This document shows positions 11,809 to 19,693 of a stretch of 64,000 nucleotides of DNA, piece by piece. This DNA is from Halovenus carboxidivorans. GTDB lineage: Archaea > Halobacteriota > Halobacteria > Halobacteriales > Haloarculaceae. The notes beneath the pieces were generated by a model that saw only the letters and a program-made list of their open reading frames with translations, ran no database searches and was not told the origin of the DNA. The DNA is taken from the NCBI RefSeq assembly GCF_009831575.1, contig NZ_WUUT01000003.1:370748-434747 (forward strand). Direction: 5' to 3'. The translations under genes were made by a program, and so were the position numbers. Position 1 is the first letter of the stretch; the number at the start of each line of letters is the position of its first letter.

Positions 11809-12344
11809 CCGCGAGACGCGAGGAGCGAGTCGAACGCTCAGTACTCGGTCCACACCGCTCGCGCCGTTATCGCCGATACTGCTCGGGAACTGCGCTGTCT
11901 CGCCTCTGGACTCGTTCAGTCGTCACCGTGCTCTGGAAGACTCTGTGCTGAGTTATTTCCATCATGAGGGCCAGCGCCGGAGACGAACCGGATGCACGCG
12001 TCGCTGGCCGGGATCCTCTCTGAAGGCACACGCAGTACTCCCGAGAAACTGCGCGATCCGATCAGAACACGCCCGCATTCACCACCCCGGACGGGGAGTC
12101 CGTCCGGGTGACGGTTATTCGGGCATCAGGCCGGCCGATAGCCGGCATCGAGACCGTTTGCCCCGATGACCAGACATCCCGGGAGAAGTGCGAACCCACC
12201 GGTACTCGCCTCGGCCGGTGAGTCTGGGGACAGGATGGTGGTCATCGGTTCTACCTCAGATCTAACTCGAACTGACGATGGGATTGATATTAAATGTACC
12301 CGGAGTGTGGGTGACATACCCACGGCTGGACGGTATCCGACGGG
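11809..12344. other. gene-poor stretch before tRNA-Cys
   Basis: About 535 bp without a supportable gene. It contains a strong hairpin at 12083-12110 (CACCCCGGACGG, GGAG, then TCCGTCCGGGTG) and a smaller one at 12131-12145. No tRNA fragment or integrase remnant was seen. It may be decayed sequence. Confidence 0.4.
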
Positions 12345-12350
12345 CTTAAG
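12345..12350 (+). promoter_or_regulatory. promoter box of tRNA-Cys
   Basis: GGGCTTAAGCG carries the same CTTAAG core as the rRNA promoters and sits 27 bp before the tRNA 5' end. This tRNA therefore has its own stable-RNA type promoter rather than relying on read-through from the rRNA operon. Confidence 0.65.
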
Positions 12351-12376
12351 CGAATTCAACGGTGATTTGTGAACGC

Positions 12377-12452
12377 GCCAGGGTGGCAGAGTCTGGCCGA
12401 ACGCGTCCGCCTGCAGAGCGGATCATCGCCGGTTCAAATCCGGCCCCTGGCT
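12377..12452 (+). tRNA. tRNA-Cys (GCA)
   Basis: A 76-nt cloverleaf. The acceptor GCCAGGG pairs with CCCTGGC, and the discriminator is T, the U73 typical of tRNA-Cys. The anticodon loop CTGCAGA gives GCA at 12413-12415. The T-arm GGTTCAAATCC is canonical. No intron. Confidence 0.96.
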
Positions 12453-12613
12453 TCTCCGCGCTCTACCGACAGTCGCGGAATAGATGCACGAATAACTGGA
12501 TAGGTTCCCATATCGGTATATAGGTTCGCTTTCCGTCCATTTGTTTCTCTACGTGAAACCAATAATAAAGAATAATATCATACTGCTCCATAGACAGGTA
12601 CGAATCAACGAAT

Positions 12614-13447
12614 ATGTCATTCCTATCAGTCTCGGTCCTCATCGGAGCCGTCGTAATCGTTGGACTCGTCGCGACCTGCGCGATTTGTCTGACAATGGAA
12701 CAGATCCAGCAGACAGCCACCGATCTCACCGACCGGTTGTCCGAACTCGCGCCGTATCTCCTTCTCGCGGGCGTGTTCTTTCTGATTCGGCGGTTCACAC
12801 AGGGGCCGAGCCAGCGGCTCTCCCGGGAGATCGGTATTCCGATCACCGACGAAATCTTCCAGATCGAGGGGCTGTTCGTCGCGCACCTACAGAATCTCGC
12901 ACCGGAGCTACTCATCCCGGTCTTTTCGGGGTTCTACATGTTCGGGTTCGCGTTCCTACTGGTCGCGCCGATTGCCCTCTATCTGCTCACGCCTGCGCTC
13001 CGGCCGCTGAAAGAACTTCTCGTCGCGTACATCCTCAACTACGCGGCCGGAGCGTTCCTCTATACGGTTTTCGTCGCTGTCGGTCCCCGCAATCACCTCG
13101 CGAAGGTCGACGGACTGATGTATCAGTTCTATCCTCAGACGTCCGACGTGACCAGCGTCGTCTCGGAGAACACGGACGTGTTCCCGTCACTTCACACCTC
13201 CCTGTCGGTCATCGTCTTGCTGTTTGCGTGGCAGACGCGTGATCTCCAGCCCCGGTGGCTGCGCATCGCGACGGTGATTACGACCGGTATCGTACTCGCG
13301 ACGATGATCCTCGGGATCCACTGGGCGACCGACGTCGTCGCAGGGATCGCACTGGCCGTCGGCTGCGTCTACTTCGCTCGATACATCGTCGGGATTGCGG
13401 AGAACCGCCTCGGCAGCTACCAGTCTCAGGACGCAGAGGTCGCCTAA
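12614..13447 (+). CDS. PAP2-superfamily membrane phosphatase
   Basis: A 277-residue protein with about six membrane spans. The PAP2 active-site blocks are near the C-terminus: FPSLHTSLS (the SGH-type motif with His) and GIHWATDVVAGI (His with Asp three residues later). The lysine-rich first motif may correspond to the GPRNHLAKVDG region. The pattern resembles the inositol-phosphorylceramide-synthase/Aur1-like branch. Likely acts on lipid phosphates or diphosphates in the membrane; the substrate cannot be read from sequence. An AT-rich promoter region precedes it. Its stop overlaps the stop of the convergent gene by 4 nt. Confidence 0.85.
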   Translation: MSFLSVSVLIGAVVIVGLVATCAICLTMEQIQQTATDLTDRLSELAPYLLLAGVFFLIRRFTQGPSQRLSREIGIPITDEIFQIEGLFVAHLQNLAPELLIPVFSGFYMFGFAFLLVAPIALYLLTPALRPLKELLVAYILNYAAGAFLYTVFVAVGPRNHLAKVDGLMYQFYPQTSDVTSVVSENTDVFPSLHTSLSVIVLLFAWQTRDLQPRWLRIATVITTGIVLATMILGIHWATDVVAGIALAVGCVYFARYIVGIAENRLGSYQSQDAEVA

Positions 13448-13764
13448 CAGGGATACAGCAGGAGCCGATAGAACTGGCTCGTCGCGAAGACGAACATCCT
13501 GTAACAGAGGTTCGCGACCAGCATCCCCGAGAGCACGACGCTGAGGACGGGGCTGGTCGCCATCACTGCCGGTGTCTCGACGACCATCTGTACCGGGTGT
13601 TCGATGAACTCTTCGACGAGCGGGTGGTCCTCGGGGTCGTTCGTCATGAGCCAGTACTCGAAATACTGGCCGGCAACGTACAGAGAGGTACTGAACCCGA
13701 TGGCTCCGAACCACGACAACGTACTGTAGGTCCGCAGCGCGGACGGAGCCCCAGACGTATCCAT
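13444..13764 (-). CDS. small integral membrane protein, unknown
   Basis: About 106 residues from the ATG at 13764. Longer forms would add a basic, low-complexity N-terminus that looks untranslated. Two or three hydrophobic segments are visible: STLSWFGAIGFSTSLYVAG near residues 14-32, then AVMATSPVLSVVLSGMLVA near 66-84. No family is recognised. It converges with the PAP2 phosphatase. Confidence 0.7.
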   Translation of the reverse strand: MDTSGAPSALRTYSTLSWFGAIGFSTSLYVAGQYFEYWLMTNDPEDHPLVEEFIEHPVQMVVETPAVMATSPVLSVVLSGMLVANLCYRMFVFATSQFYRLLLYPC

Positions 13765-13894
13765 GTGGCTGTGGTTGTACTTCACTGACCCGTCGTATGA
13801 GCTTTGTGTCTGGCGTTTTTGATCGCCGCCTCTCGGGGTGTCAACACGTGAGTTGGCCGAGCGGCGCGTGCCGCCTTGTGCTCGATTTCCCGCA

Positions 13895-14341
13895 CTACTC
13901 CGACGCTTTCCGGTCGACGATTCCGAGCCCGATCCAACTGATAACGGCTTCACCGTTCTGGTTGTAGGCAGTCAGTTTGGAGTCGACGTAACCGATCTGT
14001 GGGTTGTCCTCGTCGGGGTACTTGTCGACGATTTCCACCTCGGCGGTGAGCGTATCGCCCGGTCGAACCGGTTTGATCCACCGCAGTTCGTCCACGCCCC
14101 GGGCGCCCTGCGACGCCTCGTCGATCATGTGATCGACGTACATCCGCATGCAGACCGCGGCGGTGTGCCACCCGCTCGCAGCGAGTCCACCGAACATCGT
14201 ATCCTTGGCAGCCTCCTCGTCGGTGTGAAACGGCTGGGGGTCGTACTTCTCGGCGAACTCGATAATCTCCTCTTTCGTGATCGTTCGCTCGCCGAACTCC
14301 CACGTGTCGCCAACCTCGTACTCCTCGAAGTATCGTGGCAT
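13895..14341 (-). CDS. MaoC-family dehydratase
   Basis: A 148-residue single hot-dog domain protein. The hydratase-2 type motif is present near residues 39-55 (DPQPFHTDEEAAKDTMFGG), with the Asp and His that form the R-specific enoyl-CoA hydratase active site. GLAASGWHTAAV follows. Probably hydrates an enoyl-CoA in fatty acid or branched acyl-CoA breakdown. It is divergent from the acyl-CoA dehydrogenase at 14452, with a 110-bp shared promoter region, so the two may act on the same CoA esters. Confidence 0.9.
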   Translation of the reverse strand: MPRYFEEYEVGDTWEFGERTITKEEIIEFAEKYDPQPFHTDEEAAKDTMFGGLAASGWHTAAVCMRMYVDHMIDEASQGARGVDELRWIKPVRPGDTLTAEVEIVDKYPDEDNPQIGYVDSKLTAYNQNGEAVISWIGLGIVDRKASE

Positions 14342-14451
14342 GACTACTTCACCGCGCGCGCCGGATAATAAAACTGCGGACTCGTCGGTGAACGACGCCC
14401 GAACATCTGGACACTGTGATCTTTATATTGCTGGCGGCCCGCGAAGTATGT

Positions 14452-15651
14452 ATGACGGTGTCACAGGACACACCATCATTCGGGGGAGGGGAGACAGAGC
14501 GACTGATCCGGGAGACCGCCCGCGAGGTTGCCGACGGGTACGACGACGCCTACTGGCGGGCGGTGACGGGGCCGGATAAACGCGACCCGGCCGAGTTCTG
14601 GCAGGAGTGTGCCGACGCTGGCTTTCTCGGGACGACGATCCCACAGGAGTACGGGGGCGAAGGGCTGGGAATCACCGAACTCTCCGCAATCGTCGAGGAA
14701 CTCACCCGACACGGTTGTTTCGGCTCGGAGATGCTCTTCGTCGTCAACGTCGTCTTCGGCGCGGTCACGCTCGCGGAACACGGCTCCGAGGAGCAGAAAC
14801 GCGAGTACCTCCCGGCGCTGGCAGACGGCGACCTGAAGTTCTGTATGGCGCTGACCGAACCGAACGCCGGACACAACGCCCCGAACATGGACACCTACGC
14901 CGAGGAGACCGACGCCGGCTACGAGATTACGGGCAGCAAACAGTGGATCAGCGGAGCCGACCGGGCCGACCGGATGTTACTCGTCGCTCGAACGACGCCA
15001 CTCGCGGATGTCGAGAAACGCACCTCCGGGATCACGCTCTTTCTCGCTGACCCCGGAGACGACGCCATCGAACTCCGGGAACTCGATACCGGCATCCCGA
15101 CGCCGGAACGACAGTTCGAGCTATCACTCGACGGCTACGAGGCCGACGAAGAAGATATAATTGGGACGAAAGATATGGGTTTGTATCAGCTGTTCGATAC
15201 AGTCAACCCGGAGCGGATCGTCGGTGCCGCCGGAGCGGTCGGGACGGGGTATGCCGCCCTGGAACGCGCCGCCGACTACGCTCGTGAACGCGAGGTGTTC
15301 GGCCAGCCTATCGGGGCACATCAGGCCATCCAACACCCGATTGCCGACTCGTACTCGAAACTGGAAGCAGCGAACATGCTCGTTCGAAAGTCCGCCTGGA
15401 TGATGGACGCCGACGAGAACCGAAAGACGGTCGCGGAACTGTCGAATATGGCGAAGCTCCGGGCTTCTGAGGCCGCACACGAGGCGACGGACGTCGCACT
15501 CCAGGTCCACGGCGGGAACGGTTTCAGTAAGGAGTACGGCGTCATCGAGATGTGGAAGGGCACGCGCCTCAGTCGGGTCGCTCCCGGGTCGACCGAGATG
15601 ATGCGCAACCACATCGCCGAGCATACTCTCGACCTGCCGCGATCGTACTAA
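14452..15651 (+). CDS. acyl-CoA dehydrogenase
   Basis: A 399-residue flavoprotein that introduces the alpha-beta double bond in acyl-CoA esters. FAD and substrate motifs are visible (MALTEPNAGHNAP near 132-144, SKQWISGAD near 162-170, and QVHGGNGF in the C-terminal domain). The C-terminal catalytic-Glu site of medium-chain enzymes (YEGT) is replaced by APGST. A Glu in NPERIVGAAG (residue 254) matches the helix-G base position of isovaleryl- and long-chain-type enzymes. A TATA box (ctttatatt) lies about 30 bp before the ATG, suggesting a nearly leaderless transcript. Confidence 0.93.
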   Translation: MTVSQDTPSFGGGETERLIRETAREVADGYDDAYWRAVTGPDKRDPAEFWQECADAGFLGTTIPQEYGGEGLGITELSAIVEELTRHGCFGSEMLFVVNVVFGAVTLAEHGSEEQKREYLPALADGDLKFCMALTEPNAGHNAPNMDTYAEETDAGYEITGSKQWISGADRADRMLLVARTTPLADVEKRTSGITLFLADPGDDAIELRELDTGIPTPERQFELSLDGYEADEEDIIGTKDMGLYQLFDTVNPERIVGAAGAVGTGYAALERAADYAREREVFGQPIGAHQAIQHPIADSYSKLEAANMLVRKSAWMMDADENRKTVAELSNMAKLRASEAAHEATDVALQVHGGNGFSKEYGVIEMWKGTRLSRVAPGSTEMMRNHIAEHTLDLPRSY

Positions 15652-15830
15652 CTCCCGAACCTATATCTTTCTTGTTAATGATGGAATTTTTATAAACGCT
15701 GGCTTTATCGACGACTCCCGCGTCGGATTTCCGCCCGAGCCGGCACCGTCGTACTCTCTCGACTTGTTTTACAAACGTACGGCTGTAACGAACCGGGGCA
15801 CTTTTGAACACCTCGGCCCGACGTAATCGC

Positions 15831-16424
15831 ATGGACGAGAGCGGTTGCACCTGCAAGGTCGGCCGTGTCGCGGCCGATCGGAATCTCGCAGTCGACGGCG
15901 AACTCGTCGAGCGCTGGACCGGAGAGGACCGCCAGAGCACGCGCGACCTCGCGGAGTGGTTCAACAAGCGGGTGCTTCGAGCGGCGCTGACGGAGGCCGG
16001 CGTTCCGACGAAAGACGGGGATATCCGGGCGTACCACCGGCTGCTGACCGACGACGACGTGACGAGCGGCGACCGGATCGAGGCGCGCCGAGAGCTACAG
16101 CGCGAGGGAGTCGATACCGATACGCTCGACGAGCAGTTCGTCTCACACCAGACGGTCTACACGCATCTAACCGACTGTCTGGACGCCTCTCTGTCGACGC
16201 CGACGAACGAGGAACGGATCGACGACGCGACCACGACCGTCGGGAGACTCCAGAGCAGAACGGAGGCCGTGACTAGCGATACCATCGAGCGCCTTGCGGA
16301 ACACGGTGCCCTCGATATCGGCGCTGCGGAAGTGTTCGTCACGGTTCAGGTTGCCTGTCAGGAGTGCAACCGTCAGTACGCCGTCCGGGAGTTACTCGAC
16401 CGCGGGGGCTGTCACTGTCAGTGA
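15831..16424 (+). CDS. rdfA: rod-determining factor RdfA homologue
   Basis: A 197-residue protein with a Cys-rich start (MDESGCTCKVGR), a helical middle and a C-terminal zinc-like pair set (ACQECNRQ ... GGCHCQ). This fits the haloarchaeal RdfA family, needed for rod shape in Haloferax volcanii. CVGR-type N-terminal and C-terminal cysteines could bind one metal ion. The gene lies 50 bp upstream of the SMC-related gene in the same direction, an arrangement I recall from other haloarchaea. The start is the ATG giving MDESGC; the upstream open frame has no family likeness. Confidence 0.8.
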   Translation: MDESGCTCKVGRVAADRNLAVDGELVERWTGEDRQSTRDLAEWFNKRVLRAALTEAGVPTKDGDIRAYHRLLTDDDVTSGDRIEARRELQREGVDTDTLDEQFVSHQTVYTHLTDCLDASLSTPTNEERIDDATTTVGRLQSRTEAVTSDTIERLAEHGALDIGAAEVFVTVQVACQECNRQYAVRELLDRGGCHCQ

Positions 16425-16474
16425 TGGGTGAGCGAAAGGGCTATCAGGTCGGTAGCCAACCGTGAGGTAACGGG

Positions 16475-18397
16475 ATGTCTCCGAACGCCGACCAGAAACA
16501 GTCGCTGCTCCCCGAGCGTGTCGACCTCTCCGTCTCGAACATCGGCGGCATCGACGACACCACTGTGACACTCTCCGCGGGCGTGACAGTCCTGTCGGGC
16601 CGAAACGCGACCAACCGAACGTCGCTGCTCCAGGGGCTGATGGCCGCGCTCGGCAGCGAACAGGCGACGCTCAAAGCCGACGAGACCACCGGGCGGGCGA
16701 CACTCGAAGCGGACGAGACCTACACGGCCGCTCTCGAACGACGGCAGAACACGGTCCGGTACGGCGGCGAGCCGTTCCTCGATGACCCGGAACTTGCGGA
16801 CCTGTTCGCGTTTTTACTCGAATCGAACGAGGCCAGACGCGCGGTCGCCCGCGGTGCCGACCTCCGGGAGTTGATCATGCGCCCGGTCGATACCGCCGCG
16901 ATCAACGACGAGATCACCCGTCTCGAATCCGAGAAACGCGACCTCGACGACCGCCTCTCCGAACTCGAGACGCTCGAACGACGGCTCCCGGATCTCGAAC
17001 AGACCAGACACCGACTCGAAGAGGAGGCCGAGGAGCTTCGGACCGAGTTAGCGGAGCTTCGAGACCGACTCGATACGGCCGAATTCGACCCCGCCGAGGG
17101 TGAGGACCGCGAAGCCAGGCTGCGCGAGAAGCTCGATGCGGTCCAGGACGCTCGCTCGGAACTCGAACGGGTCCGCGACCGGATCGAAACGGAGCGAGAG
17201 AGTATCGAGGCACTCCGCGAGGAGCGGAAGTCGCTCCGGGAGCAACTCGACGAACTCACGGCCGATACCGAGACGGATCTCAGCCAACTGTCTGCCGAGA
17301 TCGACCGCCTCAGGTCACAGAAATCCGATCTCGACGACGAGATCGCGCAACTCCGCCAGACGATCCAGTTCAACCAGCGCCGTCTCGACGGGAGCGATCC
17401 GGTGTTCTCCGACGCCGGCGACCTGACACGGCAGCTGTTATCGGAGGGTGGGGAAGTGACCTGCTGGACCTGTGGGTCGACGGTCCACTCCGATCGGATC
17501 GAACAGACTGTCGATCAACTCCGGGAGCTCCGACAGGCCAAGGTGGCCGAACGGAGCGATATCGAAGCAGATCTCGAAGAGTTGCGGGCACGCAAGGAGC
17601 GCATCGAGTCGGACCGCCGCGAGCGCAGCGAACTCACGGACCGACTCGACGCCGTCGAAGCGGAGATCGACCGCCGCGAGGATCGGAAAGCCGATCTCGA
17701 AACGCGGCGCACAGAGCTGTCCGACCGGCTGGAGACGCTGGAAACCGCCGTGGACCGACTCGATCCCGCCGACCACGAATACCTCGCAGACGTGCAGAAA
17801 CGCGTGAGCGAACTCTCCGTCGAACTCGAAGAGACCGAACGGCAACTGGCCGACACCGAGACCGAGATCGACCGGATTCAGCGTCGGATCGACGACCGCG
17901 AGCGCCTCCGCGAGCGACGCGAAGAGGTTGCCGACCGGCTGACGGAGCTGCGAACCCGAATCGACCGCCTCGAAGCCGAGGCAGTCGAGCAGTTCAACAC
18001 GCATATGGCGACGCTCCTGGAGCTGCTCGGCTACGAGAACATCGAGCGGATCTGGATCAAACGCCTCGACCCGGAGGAACAGCCACGGCCGAGTTTCGAG
18101 CTTCGGATCGTCCGGACGACCGAGGACGGAACGGCGTACCAGGACTCGATCGACCACCTCAGCGAGAGCGAGCGCGAGGTGACCGGTCTGGTCTTCGCGC
18201 TCGCCGGCTATCTCGTCCACGACCTCCACGAGTCGGTGCCGGTCATGGTGCTCGATTCGCTGGAAGCGATCGACTCCGAGCGCATCGCGACGCTGGTCGA
18301 ATACTTCCGGGAGTTCGTCCAGTATCTCGTCGTCGCACTGCTCGAAGAAGATGCACAGGCGCTTGCCGACGACCACGATGTCGTCTCCGAGATCTGA
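16475..18397 (+). CDS. archaea-specific SMC-related protein
   Basis: A 640-residue SMC/Rad50-like protein: N-terminal ATPase half, long coiled coils (about residues 140-310 and 345-510), a zinc-hook CWTC at 330-333, and a C-terminal half with LSESEREVTGLVF (signature-like) and VMVLDSLEAID (Walker B). The P-loop is GRNATNRTS (42-50), lacking the usual GKS/T lysine. I recall this NRTS form as typical of the haloarchaeal family, so it is likely a family trait rather than damage. It is much shorter than true SMC. Probably cotranscribed with rdfA and may act in chromosome organisation or shape control. Confidence 0.88.
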   Translation: MSPNADQKQSLLPERVDLSVSNIGGIDDTTVTLSAGVTVLSGRNATNRTSLLQGLMAALGSEQATLKADETTGRATLEADETYTAALERRQNTVRYGGEPFLDDPELADLFAFLLESNEARRAVARGADLRELIMRPVDTAAINDEITRLESEKRDLDDRLSELETLERRLPDLEQTRHRLEEEAEELRTELAELRDRLDTAEFDPAEGEDREARLREKLDAVQDARSELERVRDRIETERESIEALREERKSLREQLDELTADTETDLSQLSAEIDRLRSQKSDLDDEIAQLRQTIQFNQRRLDGSDPVFSDAGDLTRQLLSEGGEVTCWTCGSTVHSDRIEQTVDQLRELRQAKVAERSDIEADLEELRARKERIESDRRERSELTDRLDAVEAEIDRREDRKADLETRRTELSDRLETLETAVDRLDPADHEYLADVQKRVSELSVELEETERQLADTETEIDRIQRRIDDRERLRERREEVADRLTELRTRIDRLEAEAVEQFNTHMATLLELLGYENIERIWIKRLDPEEQPRPSFELRIVRTTEDGTAYQDSIDHLSESEREVTGLVFALAGYLVHDLHESVPVMVLDSLEAIDSERIATLVEYFREFVQYLVVALLEEDAQALADDHDVVSEI

Positions 18398-18424
18398 TTT
18401 TACAGCAGTACCACCGTAAAATCA
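18395..18424 (+). terminator. perfect inverted repeat at the end of the SMC-related gene
   Basis: TGATTTTAC at 18395-18403 and GTAAAATCA at 18416-18424 form a perfect 9-bp stem around a 12-base loop. The left arm starts with the stop codon itself. It may be a terminator or 3'-end stabiliser, or a binding site. Confidence 0.45.
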
Positions 18425-18625
18425 GTCCGCTCCCGTGACCGCCGGCCCACGGTGTCGACGACAGCGACCGTTCCGCAGAGTGAAATACCACTCGTGAAAA
18501 CCGGACAATTCTCGTTCGATTCGGCTCGACGCTCCCAGCGGACGAATCGGATACGCCTGAGAATTACGTCACCGGTCGGCGATTCCCGGCCGACGGGTGC
18601 GGCCGCCGTCGTTTCACTATTCGGA

Positions 18626-19384
18626 CTACCCGTAGGCGAGTGTCACCTTGATCTCTCCGGCCTTGTCCCAGAGGCGGTCGATCAGATCGTCGTAGAGATA
18701 CTCGTCAGTAAATCGGCTGGTCGGTCCGAACAGTCCGAGCGAACCCAGCAGTTCGTCCTCCGGCGTGTACACCGGCACCGCGACGCCGAACAGTCCGTCC
18801 ATGTACTCCTCGTCGTTGAGCGCGTACCCCTGCTCGCGGACCTCGGCGAGTTCCTCCCGGAGAGCCCCCTGGCCCGTAATCGTGTTCTTTGCGTGCTGGC
18901 CCAGCTCTTTTCGCTCTACGAAACGCTCGAGGCGGTCGTCGTCGAACTCCGCGAGGATGACTTTCCCGGAAGCGAGCGCGTGCAGCGGCCGGCGTTCCCC
19001 GACCATCGTGTTCGAGGGGCTTCCGTACCGGTAGAGATAGACGCCCTCGAAGTTCTCTTCGACGAGAAACATCGCCCGCTCGTCGGTCTCCCGGCCGAGG
19101 TCGAACACCTTCCGCTGTGCGACCGTATACCCCGGTTCCCGGTTCCGCGTCTGCTCGGCAATTTCGAGCAGCCCCATCCCGATGTAGTACTCGCCGTCGC
19201 GTTCGATGACGTATCCCAACTCCTGGAGGGTCTTCAGGTGCCGGTAAACCGTACTCTTGGTCAACTCCGTCCGACGAGTAATCTCCGCAATCGAAAGCCC
19301 CTCCGACTCCCGGAGGGTTTCGAGAATCGCGAAGGTCTTCCTCGTCGTCGCGACCCCCACGTCCTCGCCGTTTTGCGGTCCCAT
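18626..19384 (-). CDS. IclR-family transcriptional regulator
   Basis: A 252-residue regulator. An N-terminal winged helix (about residues 10-75, AEITRRTELTKSTVYRHLKTL) precedes the IclR effector domain (about 80-250, with RRPLHALASGKVILAE and GVAVPVYTPEDELLGSLGLFGP). The start is the ATG at 19384; upstream codons give no family match. IclR proteins sense small organic acids and control catabolic genes. It sits beside an acyl-CoA dehydrogenase, TRAP importer and CoA ligase, so those are its probable targets. A palindrome lies about 80 bp upstream. Confidence 0.92.
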   Translation of the reverse strand: MGPQNGEDVGVATTRKTFAILETLRESEGLSIAEITRRTELTKSTVYRHLKTLQELGYVIERDGEYYIGMGLLEIAEQTRNREPGYTVAQRKVFDLGRETDERAMFLVEENFEGVYLYRYGSPSNTMVGERRPLHALASGKVILAEFDDDRLERFVERKELGQHAKNTITGQGALREELAEVREQGYALNDEEYMDGLFGVAVPVYTPEDELLGSLGLFGPTSRFTDEYLYDDLIDRLWDKAGEIKVTLAYG

Positions 19385-19693
19385 ACTCTTCCTCTCGCTA
19401 CGGGCCCGTAAGAATATTTCGGAGAATGAAACGCGCTCTGCGGGATACGGGACAGCGGTCTCCCTCAGTTGGCGAACTGTTTCCCCGTTCTGCGAAGAGT
19501 ATTCTGCTGTACGAAACAACTGTCCCGAAGATCACGCCGCGGCGAGGATCTCTCCACCCACTACAATCGTGTCCAGCACCGACGAGGTGATCGTCGCCGC
19601 GTTTCGCCGCCCGGAGCACGACTCGGCCGGTCCCTCTTTCGACTCAGGGGTTCGGGTCCGCGGTCAGTCCGTGCGGAGAAAAAGTGAGTCGGT
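19385..19693. other. IclR upstream region with a palindrome
   Basis: 309 bp without a gene. CAGTT-GGCG-AACTG at 19466-19479 is a perfect 5-bp inverted repeat. A minus-strand TATA-like run (aaatattctta, about 19410-19420) lies between it and the IclR start. The palindrome is a candidate operator. Confidence 0.4.

Noticed and set aside
11495-12169. 224-codon plus-strand frame over the small minus-strand gene and the gene-poor stretch
   Set aside because: Serine- and arginine-rich with no structure. The minus-strand frame has better codon character.
12377-12500. tRNA-Cys as an attachment site of an integrated element
   Set aside because: No duplicate of the tRNA 3' end and no integrase gene were found in the flanks.
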